Part shown: piece by piece, positions 7,668 to 16,856 of the stretch
Layout: every line of letters starts with the position of its first letter
Position numbering within the stretch: the first letter of the stretch is position 1
Assembly (NCBI RefSeq): GCF_001988955.1
Contig: NZ_CP014263.1
Location: 1,550,001-1,614,000, forward strand
Direction: 5' to 3'
DNA length: 64,000 nucleotides
Source of the DNA: Spirosoma montaniterrae
GTDB taxonomy: Bacteria > Bacteroidota > Bacteroidia > Cytophagales > Spirosomataceae
Position numbers and translations under genes: made by a program
Notes under the pieces: model-generated
Told to the model about the DNA's origin: nothing
Databases searched by the model: none
Seen by the model: the letters and a program-made list of their open reading frames with translations, nothing else

Positions 7668-10600
7668 TTAGAGGCCGATGTTCAGGCCGATGGTGTAGGT
7701 TCGGGCAACGGGATAACTGCCATAATCAACCCCTCCGGTCAGGGGGCCTTCGTAGCCGCTTACTTCGGGGTTATAGCTCAGGTAATTCGAGATGGTCAGC
7801 GCGTTCTGCACACCCGCATACACCCGTAGCGTCTGGAGCCGGGCGCGGCTCACGAGCGATTTGGGCAGGTTGTAGCCCAGGGTGATGTTGCGGATGCGAA
7901 AAAAACTGGCATCCTCAACCCAGCGCGTCGAGAGGGCGTTATTATTGCCGGTGGTCCGGGTGTTGGCCCGTGGCACAATGCCATTACCCGGCTGCTGGGG
8001 CGACCGCCAGCGGTCGAGCACGGTGGTGATTTGATTGGAATTGCCTTCCAGGTTTTCGTAGAACCGGCGCGACAGGTTAAGAATTTCGCCCCCCTGCACC
8101 CCCTGAATCACAATGCCGAGGTCAATGCCCTTGTAGGCAAACGTATTGGTTACGCCATAGATAAAGTCGGGCTGGTTATTGCCGATGCTCGTGCGGTCAT
8201 TGGCATCGACGCGGCCGTCGCCGTTGACATCCTCGTACTTCACATCGCCGGGCCGGGCATCGGCAAAGCGGGGCGAAGCATCGAGGTCGGCCTGATCACG
8301 GAACACACCCAGTTGCCGGTAACCGAAGAGGTTGCCCAGGGGCTGCCCGATGAGGGTGATGTTGGTTTCGCCAACACCCGTGCCACTGCGTATGGGGTCG
8401 CCGGTGGGTCCCAGGGCCAGCACTTTGTTCCGATTGAAAGAGATGTTCAGGTCGGTGTTCCAGGTGAGCATACCCGTAAGGTTGCGCGTATTGAGCGCAA
8501 ACTCGAAGCCTTTGTTTTCGACCTGACCAATGTTCTGCACCGCCGAACCGAAGCCCGTCAGCGTAGGCACCTGCACCGCCAGCAACAAGTCGGTAGTGGT
8601 GCGTTGGTAATAATCAGCCACAATAAACAACCTGTTGTTGAGCAACCCAATCTCAGCCCCTATATCCAACTGTCGGCTACGCTCCCACGACAGAGCCGGG
8701 TTCGACGTAGTGGTTACGGCCAGCCCATTGGCCAGTGCATTGCCGAACACGTAGTTATCGGTACTGACCAGACCCAGAGCCGGATAGTTTGACGTAAATG
8801 CGTTGTTGCCCGCTATGCCATAACTGACCTTAAGTTTCAGTTCAGAAAGGACACGGTTGTTTTTCAAGAACGGCTCTTCGCTCACCCGCCAGCCTACCGA
8901 GGCCGAGGGAAACGTACCCCAGCGGTTGGCTTCGCCAAAGCGGCTGCTACCATCGCGCCGAATGGATGCGTTGAACAGATACTTGTCGGCCAGCGAATAG
9001 GCCACCCGCGCAAAATACGATGCCAGCGACCATTGATCGCGTACATTACGGTTGGCGTTGTTGCCCAGAATCGTCCCGGCGTTAACGGTACGGACCAGAT
9101 CGTTCGGGAAATTATTGGCATCGATACGGGTGCGCTCAAAGTCGTTTTTCTGCGCTTCCATACCCAGCAGGGCCTCAAACCGATGCTTGCCGCCGATTTG
9201 CCGGTCGTAGGTCAGTGTATGGTTCGTGACCCAGTTGACGTTCTGCGAGTTTTCAGCGAAGGCCGAATTGGGCGTTGGCGGCAGTAACTGGTTTAGCGGC
9301 AGAGCCGAGGTCTGGTACTGATTTTGCCGGAATTGGATAATGTCGCCCCCAATGGTTCCCCGGTAGTTCAGCCCCTCTATCAACCGCAGTTCCAGATAAG
9401 CGTTACCCAGCAGTCGGGTGATACGGGCCTGATTGTCCACTTCATAGATATTGGCAACTGGATTGGTGATGCCGGGCCAGTTGTACGGAGCCGCGTAGAA
9501 TGCCTGCGAGTTGTAGGTAACGCCGTCGGCCTGGAAGATCGGAATGAACGGCGGTAGGTTCAGGGCCGAGTTGATAATGCCGTTGCTGGCCCAGTGTCCG
9601 TCGGTGTTTAATCGATCCTCAACCGTAAACGACGGGCTGATGCTCAGGCCCATTCGCACGGCGGGATTCAACTGTGCGTCAACGTTGGTGCGGAACGTAT
9701 AGCGGTCGATGCCTGAGCGTTTGATGATGCCATCCTGCCGGAGATAGTTGCCCGACACCATAAACTGCAGTTTATCGGTACCGCCGGAGCCTGTAATCTG
9801 GTAGTTGCTGATGGGTGCCCGCTGAAAAACCATGTCCTGATAATTAAAGCTCGAGAGTGCGGTCGGGTTGTCGAAATCAACGCCCGGAAACTCGCCACGG
9901 GGATAACGAAACCGCTGCCCGGCTGGACGCGCATTGTTGAGGTCTTCAATGCGGGCACCGGTCACGCGTTCGAGATAAGCATTGTTGGCGGCTTCTTTTG
10001 AGAAATCGGCGAACTGCTGGGCGTTGAGCATGTCCATCCGCTTAGTTACTTCCTGCGTACCCGTGAAGTAATCAACGTTCAGGCGCATCTGCCCAGACTT
10101 ACCGCGTTTGGTCGTCACTACAATCACGCCGTTGGCCCCACGTGAGCCGTAGATGGCCGTTGCGCTGGCATCTTTCAATACGTCAATTTTTTCTATGTCG
10201 TTCGGATTCAGCAGGTTCAATCCCCCGCCGTTGGTTAGGTCGCCGGAGTTGATCGGTTGTCCGTCGATAACCACTAATGGCCCATTACCCGCACTAATGG
10301 ACCCCAGCCCACGAATTTTGATGGACGGACTATTGCCCGGTGCGCCCGTGTTTTGCTGAATCTGCACGCCCGGCATCCGGCCCGCCAGTCCTTCCACCAC
10401 GTTCGGTACGGGCTGGTCTTTGATTTCACGGGTGCTGATTGATGCAATCGAACTGGTAACGTCGGCCCGGCGCTGCGTCCCATATCCTACCACCACCACC
10501 TCGTTCAGCGATTTGTCGTCGGGGCGGAGTTGTACATTCACGGTCGTTTGCCCAGACGAAAGGGCCACCTCCTGCGAGGCATAGCCCACAAACGAAAACA

Positions 10601-11183
10601 CCAGCGTTGCAGGGCCGTCGGGAGCATTCAGGCGGTAGTTTCCTTCGCTGTCGGTGGTGCTGCCCCGGCCAGTACCTTTCACCACAACCGAAACACCCGG
10701 CATACCCTCGCCCGATTCGCTGCTGACGCGGCCCGTCACAGAACGGTCTTGAGGAGTCGTGCGTTCCGGAACTGTTGCGCCGTTGGCGTCCGGCACGTTA
10801 GTAGGCGACGAAGTTGCGGGAGCCGACCGGTTCAGAATAATGTAGTCGTTTGTGACTTCATACTGAATACTAAGCGGTTTCAGCAGCCGGTCGAGAACGC
10901 TTGCCAGTCGTTCGTTGTTGGCCGTGAGCGATACCGTCCGGGCTGAGCGTACTAAAGCCGATTTGTACACGAAGCGCGTTTGGGTAGCCCGTTCCAACTG
11001 GGCGAGGGCCGAGCGGAGGTCCTGCCCGCTAATCTGCACCGTTACGGGCCGGTCGAGGAGTTGCTGTGCCCGACCCGGTTCGGCCAGCGAGAACGTGGCG
11101 AACAGCAGGGTCAGTAGAAGCGGAAAGGCGGTTAGTTGCATGATACGTTGCCACGGAATTCGTGGGTAAAGGGCATTTTTCAT
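7668..11183 (-). CDS. SusC/RagA TonB-linked outer-membrane transporter with STN domain (locus 1)
   Basis: TonB-dependent beta-barrel of 1171 residues. Order: signal peptide (about 1-39), STN domain (about 48-118, with FVYKSALV), carboxypeptidase-regulatory-like domain (about 145-230, GVSVVVKGTGRGSTTD), TonB-box/plug start NEVVVVGYGTQRRAD, plug with the family motif DVLKDASATAIYGSRGANG, then a C-terminal barrel ending in YTIGLNIGL. An STN domain marks transducers that signal to a FecR anti-sigma factor, which fits the fecR and sigma genes directly upstream. The 123-bp gap to fecR contains a strong hairpin (11273-11300), so barrel and regulator levels may be set separately. Confidence 0.96.
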   Translation of the reverse strand: MKNALYPRIPWQRIMQLTAFPLLLTLLFATFSLAEPGRAQQLLDRPVTVQISGQDLRSALAQLERATQTRFVYKSALVRSARTVSLTANNERLASVLDRLLKPLSIQYEVTNDYIILNRSAPATSSPTNVPDANGATVPERTTPQDRSVTGRVSSESGEGMPGVSVVVKGTGRGSTTDSEGNYRLNAPDGPATLVFSFVGYASQEVALSSGQTTVNVQLRPDDKSLNEVVVVGYGTQRRADVTSSIASISTREIKDQPVPNVVEGLAGRMPGVQIQQNTGAPGNSPSIKIRGLGSISAGNGPLVVIDGQPINSGDLTNGGGLNLLNPNDIEKIDVLKDASATAIYGSRGANGVIVVTTKRGKSGQMRLNVDYFTGTQEVTKRMDMLNAQQFADFSKEAANNAYLERVTGARIEDLNNARPAGQRFRYPRGEFPGVDFDNPTALSSFNYQDMVFQRAPISNYQITGSGGTDKLQFMVSGNYLRQDGIIKRSGIDRYTFRTNVDAQLNPAVRMGLSISPSFTVEDRLNTDGHWASNGIINSALNLPPFIPIFQADGVTYNSQAFYAAPYNWPGITNPVANIYEVDNQARITRLLGNAYLELRLIEGLNYRGTIGGDIIQFRQNQYQTSALPLNQLLPPTPNSAFAENSQNVNWVTNHTLTYDRQIGGKHRFEALLGMEAQKNDFERTRIDANNFPNDLVRTVNAGTILGNNANRNVRDQWSLASYFARVAYSLADKYLFNASIRRDGSSRFGEANRWGTFPSASVGWRVSEEPFLKNNRVLSELKLKVSYGIAGNNAFTSNYPALGLVSTDNYVFGNALANGLAVTTTSNPALSWERSRQLDIGAEIGLLNNRLFIVADYYQRTTTDLLLAVQVPTLTGFGSAVQNIGQVENKGFEFALNTRNLTGMLTWNTDLNISFNRNKVLALGPTGDPIRSGTGVGETNITLIGQPLGNLFGYRQLGVFRDQADLDASPRFADARPGDVKYEDVNGDGRVDANDRTSIGNNQPDFIYGVTNTFAYKGIDLGIVIQGVQGGEILNLSRRFYENLEGNSNQITTVLDRWRSPQQPGNGIVPRANTRTTGNNNALSTRWVEDASFFRIRNITLGYNLPKSLVSRARLQTLRVYAGVQNALTISNYLSYNPEVSGYEGPLTGGVDYGSYPVARTYTIGLNIGL

Positions 11184-11272
11184 ACCTTTGGAAGTTTTGT
11201 TCAGGAATTAACAAACGGGGCAAAACACTCTCCGCGCCGGTCAGATTGCCGTCTGCCGGGCGGGTTACGTTG

Positions 11273-11300
11273 AACCGACAGTGTTGCCGCACTGTCGGTT
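11273..11300. promoter_or_regulatory. Strong hairpin between fecR and susC (locus 1)
   Basis: An 11-bp perfect stem (AACCGACAGTG / CACTGTCGGTT) with a 6-base loop sits just 6 bp after the fecR stop, inside the sigma-fecR-susC-susD operon. The run of T lies on the + strand side, so as written it is not an intrinsic terminator for the leftward operon. It could stabilise or process the mRNA between the low-level regulator genes and the abundant barrel gene. Confidence 0.5.
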
Positions 11301-11306
11301 TTTATC

Positions 11307-12398
11307 TTATTCGGCACACCCTTCGGCCTGAATTACCACCTGCGCCCCCACGACCTCGTAGCGGCCACCAATGGCCCGACAGATAATCGTTAGCTTATCG
11401 AAGAGTGGTTCGTTGCCGAGTGGTGCCGTGAGCGTGCAGCGTTGCAGCGCATCGCTGTCGTAAACAATGTCTACACCATAGGCTGTTTCGAGTGTGGAGA
11501 ACACCTGTGCGATGGGTGCATCGGTGAATACAAAGTCGCGGTTCTGTTCGGGAATGGTGAGCAGGGCCGGTTCGTCTACTAAGCTCCGGTTCATCTGCCC
11601 GGTCTTCCGCTCAAACACCACCTGCTGATTAGGGGTTACGAGCAGGCTCGGTGCCGACAGTCCAGGCGATTGCCGCACCTGGTCGAGGTCGGTTTGGGCA
11701 AATACGGCCACGCGCCCGGTTTTCACTTCGAGCGTTACGGTCGGGTCGGCGTCGTTGGCCCTGATGCGGAAACTGGTGCCCAGCACCTTCGTCACCATGC
11801 CGTTTGCCAACACCAGAAACGGCTGATCGGGGCGTTTTGTCACCCGAAAAAACGCTTCGCCCGTTAACGCTACTTCCCGGTTTCTACCCCCAAACCGAAT
11901 GGGGTAACGCAGTGTCGCACCGGGTTGCAGCAGTACTGTTGAGCCATCGGCCAGCGTCAGCCGTTGCCGGGTGCTGGTGTTGTTTCGCGTTTCGCGGGGT
12001 CTCTCGTTCGGTACGTCTATCCCCGTTTCTAATGGACGACTCACCCGATTTGGAGTACCCGACTGCATCCGCCACCAGCTCAGACCGAGGGCCAGCGTCA
12101 GCGTAGCGGCTGCTACCACCGGCCACGTCCATAACGAACGTACCCGCCCCAGCGGACGTATCTGCGTCAGCGTTTGCGCCACAAATTGTTCAGTACGTTC
12201 GGGCGAAACAGTCTCATCGGGCAGGTGGGCTGCCAGCAACAGGTTTTGTGCCTCGCGCATGGTGGGCTGTTGCGCCGGGTGGTCGTGCCAGTACCGCGAC
12301 CAGTAGGTGTCGGGGTGGCGTAACCCACCGGTTCGTACCCAATCACGGAAGGTTTCGTCAGACAGAAATTTTTCTACTTGCTCGTTATCAGGTTGCAT
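11307..12398 (-). CDS. FecR-family anti-sigma factor (locus 1)
   Basis: Inner-membrane anti-sigma/signal-relay protein of 363 residues. The cytoplasmic N-terminal part (about 1-88) would bind the sigma factor. One transmembrane helix follows (about 89-109, LWTWPVVAAATLTLALGLSW). The periplasmic FecR domain holds RQRLTLADGSTVLLQPG, GEAFFRVTKRPDQPFLV and KVLGTSFRIRA, and the C-terminal DUF4974 region (FTDAPIAQVFSTLETAYG) would contact the STN domain of the SusC partner. It lies 72 bp downstream of the sigma gene and upstream of susC, the standard order for such transport-signalling loci. Confidence 0.94.
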   Translation of the reverse strand: MQPDNEQVEKFLSDETFRDWVRTGGLRHPDTYWSRYWHDHPAQQPTMREAQNLLLAAHLPDETVSPERTEQFVAQTLTQIRPLGRVRSLWTWPVVAAATLTLALGLSWWRMQSGTPNRVSRPLETGIDVPNERPRETRNNTSTRQRLTLADGSTVLLQPGATLRYPIRFGGRNREVALTGEAFFRVTKRPDQPFLVLANGMVTKVLGTSFRIRANDADPTVTLEVKTGRVAVFAQTDLDQVRQSPGLSAPSLLVTPNQQVVFERKTGQMNRSLVDEPALLTIPEQNRDFVFTDAPIAQVFSTLETAYGVDIVYDSDALQRCTLTAPLGNEPLFDKLTIICRAIGGRYEVVGAQVVIQAEGCAE

Positions 12399-12470
12399 CG
12401 TTGAGAAAGAAGCTTCTACTACCAGAAGACCCCCTCATGAACCCGATAACCTCGGAAAAACAAAATTTTT

Positions 12471-13061
12471 TCAGGAAAAGAAAACAAGCAGCAGCAGCGG
12501 GTTAAATTCCTCGTGCCAATGTTGCCGCAGATAGGTCAGGGCGCGGTAAATGAGATTGGTAGCGGGCTGATAACCGATGTGCATGACCCCGGCAATCTGC
12601 TCATTGTTCAGATTCTGGTAGAACTTAAGATACAGAGCCTCGCGCTGCCGGGCGGGCAAGGTATTGATCAGATAGTTCAATCGACGAAGTTGCTGCTGTT
12701 GAGTTTCATCGTCAATCAGCCGTTCTTCCACCGAAAACTGCGCCAGAAACGGCAGGTCGAGCGCGTCGGTGCCTGTAAACTGGAGCCAACGGTCGCGGTT
12801 GAGGGTGCGTACCAGCCGCCGACGCAACGAAGCCAGTAAATAGGGCCGCACGGCGGTAGTAGGGCCGAGCGACTGCCGTTTGGTCCAAAGCTCCACAAAC
12901 AACTCCTGCACAGCATCATCGATGCGGGCAGTGTCGGGAGTAAGCTTACGGGCGTAGCTAACCAACGGACTGTGATACCGGCGCATTAGTTCAGCAAAGG
13001 CCCCTTCATGGCCGTCGCGGAGTTGCTGCCAAAGCTGTTCGTCGGTAAAGGGCTGGGGCAT
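12471..13061 (-). CDS. ECF RNA polymerase sigma factor (locus 1)
   Basis: A 196-residue extracytoplasmic-function sigma factor. Region 2 is visible as FAELMRRYHSPLVSYARKL and DDAVQELFVELWTKR (about 22-63). Region 4 follows as LNYLINTLPARQREALYLKF with the recognition helix NEQIAGVMHIGYQPATNL. It lacks regions 1 and 3. In Bacteroidota this subgroup is held by a FecR-type anti-sigma factor and released when the cognate SusC receptor binds substrate, then transcribes the receptor genes. The adjacent fecR and susC genes complete that circuit. Confidence 0.94.
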   Translation of the reverse strand: MPQPFTDEQLWQQLRDGHEGAFAELMRRYHSPLVSYARKLTPDTARIDDAVQELFVELWTKRQSLGPTTAVRPYLLASLRRRLVRTLNRDRWLQFTGTDALDLPFLAQFSVEERLIDDETQQQQLRRLNYLINTLPARQREALYLKFYQNLNNEQIAGVMHIGYQPATNLIYRALTYLRQHWHEEFNPLLLLVFFS

Positions 13062-13259
13062 TACGAATCAATTTTATGCTACAAGGTCAGAGAAATTGAC
13101 TTATACTGTTCTCGTATTGTCTGATTCATTGATGCAATTATCGGCGGCAAAGGCACAACCTGTCTCGCCATACGGTTTGTTTGTCGAAATACAACCAGAA
13201 GTAGTGTAAATACAACTATAAGTGGTTGCATTTTTTCTGATTCTGGAAATGCCTCCCAA

Positions 13260-13267
13260 TACCTTTG
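13260..13267 (+). promoter_or_regulatory. Possible Bacteroidetes -7 element upstream of the XRE/pentapeptide gene
   Basis: TACCTTTG fits the TAnnTTTG -7 consensus and lies 32 bp before the start codon. No TTG element is seen at the ideal 19-21 bp upstream, so this is weak. The rest of the 237-bp divergent gap between the sigma gene and this gene holds nothing else recognisable. Confidence 0.35.
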
Positions 13268-13298
13268 CGGTGTCGAATAACATAAAGACAACAGGTGT

Positions 13299-14261
13299 AT
13301 GATGAACACGAAGATCATTGGTGAGCGAATTGCCGAAGCGCGAAAGAAACTAAATCTGTCTCAGGCGCAACTGGGTGAACAGGTATTTCTCAGTGCCCAG
13401 GCCGTGGGGAAATGGGAACGCGGAGAGTCTGTTCCAGACATTATTACGCTGAACCGTCTGGCCGAAATTCTGGGCGTTGATCTCAACTACTTTTCAGCAG
13501 CTACAGAGCCTGCATCCACTGAAACAGCACCCGTTATCTTGTCGGGAAACTACCCGAACGAACTGCCATCTGGAGGGGAGAAGAAAAAGGGTAGTTGGAA
13601 TATGTCGGGCGGAAACTGGGTCGATGCAGACTTTTCCGGGCTGAAAAACCTACACGAAAAATTTAGTGGTTCCAATATCCAACGCTGCCAGTTTATCGGC
13701 TCAGATTTGTCGGGACTGTCGCTCAAAGGTAACAATGTCGATGGCTGTGACTTCTCTGATTCCGACATCAGTAGCAGCCAGATTCAGGGTTCCAACCTGG
13801 CAAAAAATCAATTCAGGAACTGTTTGCTTAACCAGGCGAAATTTTCGGGAAGCTATGTAGAAGGCTGCAATCTCTCCGGTGCTACTCTTTGCGAAACGGA
13901 ATTTTCAAAAAGTTATCTGTCCAATTGCGATTTCACTGGCTGCGATTTCACCGGAATGGTGATTAAATCGGGCGGCTTTGAGAAAAATATAGCTGATGCT
14001 GCTGTGTGGAACCGGACCTCGTTTATCGACACACATATTGCTGATATAATTTTCGGCGGTACGCTGGATGATTGCTCCTTTGAGAACTGTTCATTCACCA
14101 AAGTGACGTTTCAGAACGCAACTCTACGTAGCACCTTCTTCAAGAACAACCTTAGATTGAAGCGGGTACAATTCATTGACTGCCAGGTTGATCGGTTGAC
14201 CTACGAATTTCTGAAGGCCGGGAAAGCGGAGTTGTCCGGTGTTACGTTGGTAGCATCTTAA
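13299..14261 (+). CDS. XRE-type helix-turn-helix protein with C-terminal pentapeptide-repeat domain
   Basis: A 320-residue fusion. The N-terminal Xre DNA-binding domain (about 7-62) contains [20 protein letters not shown] and a typical closing helix. After a Ser/Thr/Pro-rich linker (about 66-100), residues 100-310 consist of pentapeptide repeats with Phe/Leu every fifth position ([43 protein letters not shown]). They would form a right-handed quadrilateral beta-helix rich in Cys and Ser. Two adjacent ATG codons (13299, 13302) could start it. By eye it is richer in A/T than its neighbours, suggesting transfer. It ends 4 bp before an ABC exporter relic. Role unknown: a regulator with a protein-binding or DNA-mimic domain is a guess. 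Confidence 0.82.
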   Translation: MMNTKIIGERIAEARKKLNLSQAQLGEQVFLSAQAVGKWERGESVPDIITLNRLAEILGVDLNYFSAATEPASTETAPVILSGNYPNELPSGGEKKKGSWNMSGGNWVDADFSGLKNLHEKFSGSNIQRCQFIGSDLSGLSLKGNNVDGCDFSDSDISSSQIQGSNLAKNQFRNCLLNQAKFSGSYVEGCNLSGATLCETEFSKSYLSNCDFTGCDFTGMVIKSGGFEKNIADAAVWNRTSFIDTHIADIIFGGTLDDCSFENCSFTKVTFQNATLRSTFFKNNLRLKRVQFIDCQVDRLTYEFLKAGKAELSGVTLVAS

Positions 14262-14265
14262 GCGG

Positions 14266-14732
14266 GAAAACCTCATCATGATTGCCAGACTATGGCATCG
14301 TAACCATCCGCGTCAGGTTGCGGATGATCTGCTGAACCGCTTCGGCCTGACTGATGCCGCCTACCGGGCGGTATCCACCTATTCGGGTGGGATGCGCCGT
14401 CGGCTTGATATTGCCATGAGTTTGGTAGGAAAATCACCCCTTGTTTTTCTCGATGAGCCGACCACCGGTACAGCGAATTATGTGAACTATGTAATGCCCG
14501 GCATCCTGCTCATTACCATCGCCAACGGGATCGGCTACGTGGCGTATCGTCTGCCTTACGCTGTTTACACTGTCTCTGACCTGGGTTGCGGTGATCATTA
14601 CTGGAGACTATTCGAGCGTTGTCGTCAGATCAGCCCGTTGGTAACGAGATATGGGTTGCGCTGGCCTGGTGCATTGGCATTATGCTCGTGGCCTATGTCT
14701 TCGCGATGCGGACGTATAAAAACCGGGTGTAA
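14266..14732 (+). pseudogene. Fused relic of a DrrA-like ABC ATPase and its DrrB-like ABC-2 permease
   Basis: Starting 5 bp after the pentapeptide gene stop, the sequence codes without a true start for the middle of a DrrA-type ATPase: [10 protein letters not shown], the ABC signature [18 protein letters not shown] and the Walker B DEPTTG. Directly after that Gly it jumps to an ABC-2 permease segment ([18 protein letters not shown]). A frame change then brings in the permease C-terminus ([20 protein letters not shown]) ending at the TAA of 14730-14732. Walker A, D-loop, switch His and most permease helices are missing. It is a remnant of a drug- or lipid-type exporter pair joined by internal deletion and truncated 5' at the pentapeptide gene. 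Confidence 0.75.
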
Positions 14733-14833
14733 ACGACCCCCGTCGCAACAGGAAGGATCGCGTTCGGGTGATAACTAAAAAACTATAATTTTAGTAGGCT
14801 AACATTTTCATAGTCTGGTAGTTTGTTGAGAAA

Positions 14834-16222
14834 ATGACTACTCAACGTATTACCGGAATCTTATTTTTACTGCTGGCCCTCCTTGGCGCCATTGGCTGCA
14901 ATCGTGTGCGTCCCGACGCGCCCGCCACACTTGATTTTGAGCCGCCCATTCCTGACCCCGTTTCTTATGTTGCGGGCGAGGTCACGTTCCGAATAAACGA
15001 TCTGGAACGTAAAATCAACAAATCGCTCAATCCGGTTTTGGTCAACGAGGAGACATTTAAGGGGCGCAAAGGCGAAGCCTGGCATCTGCGCGTTGTGCGA
15101 ACGGGGCCGGTCAAGATTCAGTATGCCAATCAGCGGGTGTCGTTCTCAGCTCCGTTGCAGGTGTGGTACAGCAACCCGCTTGGTCTGCGTAAACACCGCA
15201 AGAGCCGTCCGCTTTGTGCCTTGGCCGTTAATTTTGTTTCTCCGCTGTCGGTAGAATCCAACTGGCGGTTAGCTACCCGTTCGCGTTTTGAACAATACCG
15301 CTGGATTCAGAAACCCAAAATCCGACTGCTTGGCATCAACGTGGGCATCACGAAACTGGCCGAAAATCTGCTCGATAAACGCCGGGCTGAGATTGAAGCG
15401 GCCATCGATCAGGCCGTACACAGCGAGTTGCGCCTTGACCGCGAAATTGGAAAAATCTGGCGCGATATGCAGAAACCGCTTCGCCTTGCCCGCCAACCCG
15501 ATGACATCTGGCTGATTCCGCGCCCGTTCAGTATTGCAGCCGCGCCCGTTTATGGTGATGCCCGACAAATTACCGTGCCACTACAGATTGCGTTTCGGGT
15601 TGACACGCGACTGGGTACTTTGCCCGAACGCGACACACTCGAACGGTTGCCCCGGCTGCTCCGACGGGCTAAAGTACCCGAAGCGTCGCGGCTGCGGGTG
15701 CTGGCGTTTATTCCTTTCACTGACCTGAACCGGGCGTTAGACCGGCGGCTTATTACGCAAAAGCTCGAACTGGCAGGTGGTACAATCAAAATAAACAGTG
15801 CCTTGGTTTACGGCAATGGACGCTCCCTGATTGTGAAAACCGATATAGGCGGGGCCGTAAACGGAACGCTCTATTTTCGCGGACAACCCCACTACGATAC
15901 GCTCCGGAATACGCTTCAGGTCAGACACGTTGACTTCGATGTTGATACGAAAGAACGCCTGTTTGCCACCGCCGACTGGCTGCTGCACGACCGCCTGCGC
16001 GACACGCTCGAAACGGTGCTGGCGGTGCCACTGCATCAGCACATTGCCAGTATCCCCGACAAAATCGAGACGGCATACGCCCGCGCTGGTGCCGGTAAAA
16101 AAACGGCTCTTGACGTCGACCAATTTCGATTGGTGCCGCAGCGTATCGTTGTCCGGCCCGACGGTGTGCAGATTTTAATCAGCGTTCAATCAAAGGTTCA
16201 GGTGCTGGTAAAACGGCTGTAG
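14834..16222 (+). CDS. DUF4403 family lipoprotein
   Basis: A 462-residue envelope protein with a lipoprotein signal (LLALLGAIGCN, Cys22). The body is mixed alpha/beta with the DUF4403 hallmarks: an early region SYVAGEVTFRINDLERKINKSL, a central PLQVWYSNPLGL segment, and C-terminal strands such as GGTIKINSALVYGNG. DUF4403 is widespread in Bacteroidota and related to lipid-binding TULIP/BPI-like folds; its function is not established. Its last 44 bp overlap the 3' end of the convergent glycosylase gene. It follows the ABC relic but has its own upstream A/T-rich stretch and looks independent. Confidence 0.83.
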   Translation: MTTQRITGILFLLLALLGAIGCNRVRPDAPATLDFEPPIPDPVSYVAGEVTFRINDLERKINKSLNPVLVNEETFKGRKGEAWHLRVVRTGPVKIQYANQRVSFSAPLQVWYSNPLGLRKHRKSRPLCALAVNFVSPLSVESNWRLATRSRFEQYRWIQKPKIRLLGINVGITKLAENLLDKRRAEIEAAIDQAVHSELRLDREIGKIWRDMQKPLRLARQPDDIWLIPRPFSIAAAPVYGDARQITVPLQIAFRVDTRLGTLPERDTLERLPRLLRRAKVPEASRLRVLAFIPFTDLNRALDRRLITQKLELAGGTIKINSALVYGNGRSLIVKTDIGGAVNGTLYFRGQPHYDTLRNTLQVRHVDFDVDTKERLFATADWLLHDRLRDTLETVLAVPLHQHIASIPDKIETAYARAGAGKKTALDVDQFRLVPQRIVVRPDGVQILISVQSKVQVLVKRL

Positions 16223-16856
16223 GTTTCCACCGCCACAAATACCGGCAGGCCGTGGTTCGATACGGTTGCCAGGCAGCAGCAATGTCATGCAACGCTTTGT
16301 ATAAAGCTTTGCCCGTCAGGCCATTAACGCGGTCGGGGTAGGCGCGTATCATTTTCTGGCGAATAACCAGATCATCAATTGGAAATACGTCGGGGCGGTC
16401 GAGTACAAACATCAGCAGCATCTCAACCGTCCAGCGGCCCACGCCCTTGATTGGCAGTAGATACTGGACAATCTCCTCATCGCTCATAGGGTCGAGATGC
16501 GCCCGGTCGAGGGGGTGGTGTTGCGTAAACTCGGCAACGCTCTGGAGGTATTTTATCTTTTGAAACGACAGTCCTGCACTGCGTAATTCATCGGGCGTTT
16601 TCAGCAATAGCGCGTCGGCGTGGGGGTAGTTGTCGACAAATAATGCCCGGAAACGGGTAAAAATGGCATCGGCGGCTTTCACCGAAATCTGCTGCGACAC
16701 AATACTTTCGAGCAAAGCCAGATAGACGTTATCGGCCCAGTCGTAGGCAGGTTTGGGTACAGGCGAATCCACGCCGGGCGTATCAACAATAATCTGAGCC
16801 AGAACGGGGTCTTTGGAAAGATGCAGTAGGGCAGGAGTGAAGTCAGTCGTGAGCAT
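16179..16856 (-). CDS. AlkA-like DNA-3-methyladenine glycosylase (HhH-GPD superfamily)
   Basis: Base-excision repair enzyme of 225 residues that removes alkylated bases. The HhH-GPD core is visible: the helix LLESIVSQQISVKAADAIF (48-66), the helix-hairpin-helix LPIKGVGRWTVEMLLMF (134-150), and the catalytic region VFPIDDLVIRQKM with Asp161/Asp162. There is no iron-sulfur Cys cluster, which fits the AlkA/MAG branch rather than endonuclease III or MutY. It overlaps the 3' end of the upstream lipoprotein gene by 14 bp on the same strand and the end of the DUF4403 gene by 44 bp on the other strand. Confidence 0.9.
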   Translation of the reverse strand: MLTTDFTPALLHLSKDPVLAQIIVDTPGVDSPVPKPAYDWADNVYLALLESIVSQQISVKAADAIFTRFRALFVDNYPHADALLLKTPDELRSAGLSFQKIKYLQSVAEFTQHHPLDRAHLDPMSDEEIVQYLLPIKGVGRWTVEMLLMFVLDRPDVFPIDDLVIRQKMIRAYPDRVNGLTGKALYKALHDIAAAWQPYRTTACRYLWRWKPTAVLPAPEPLIER

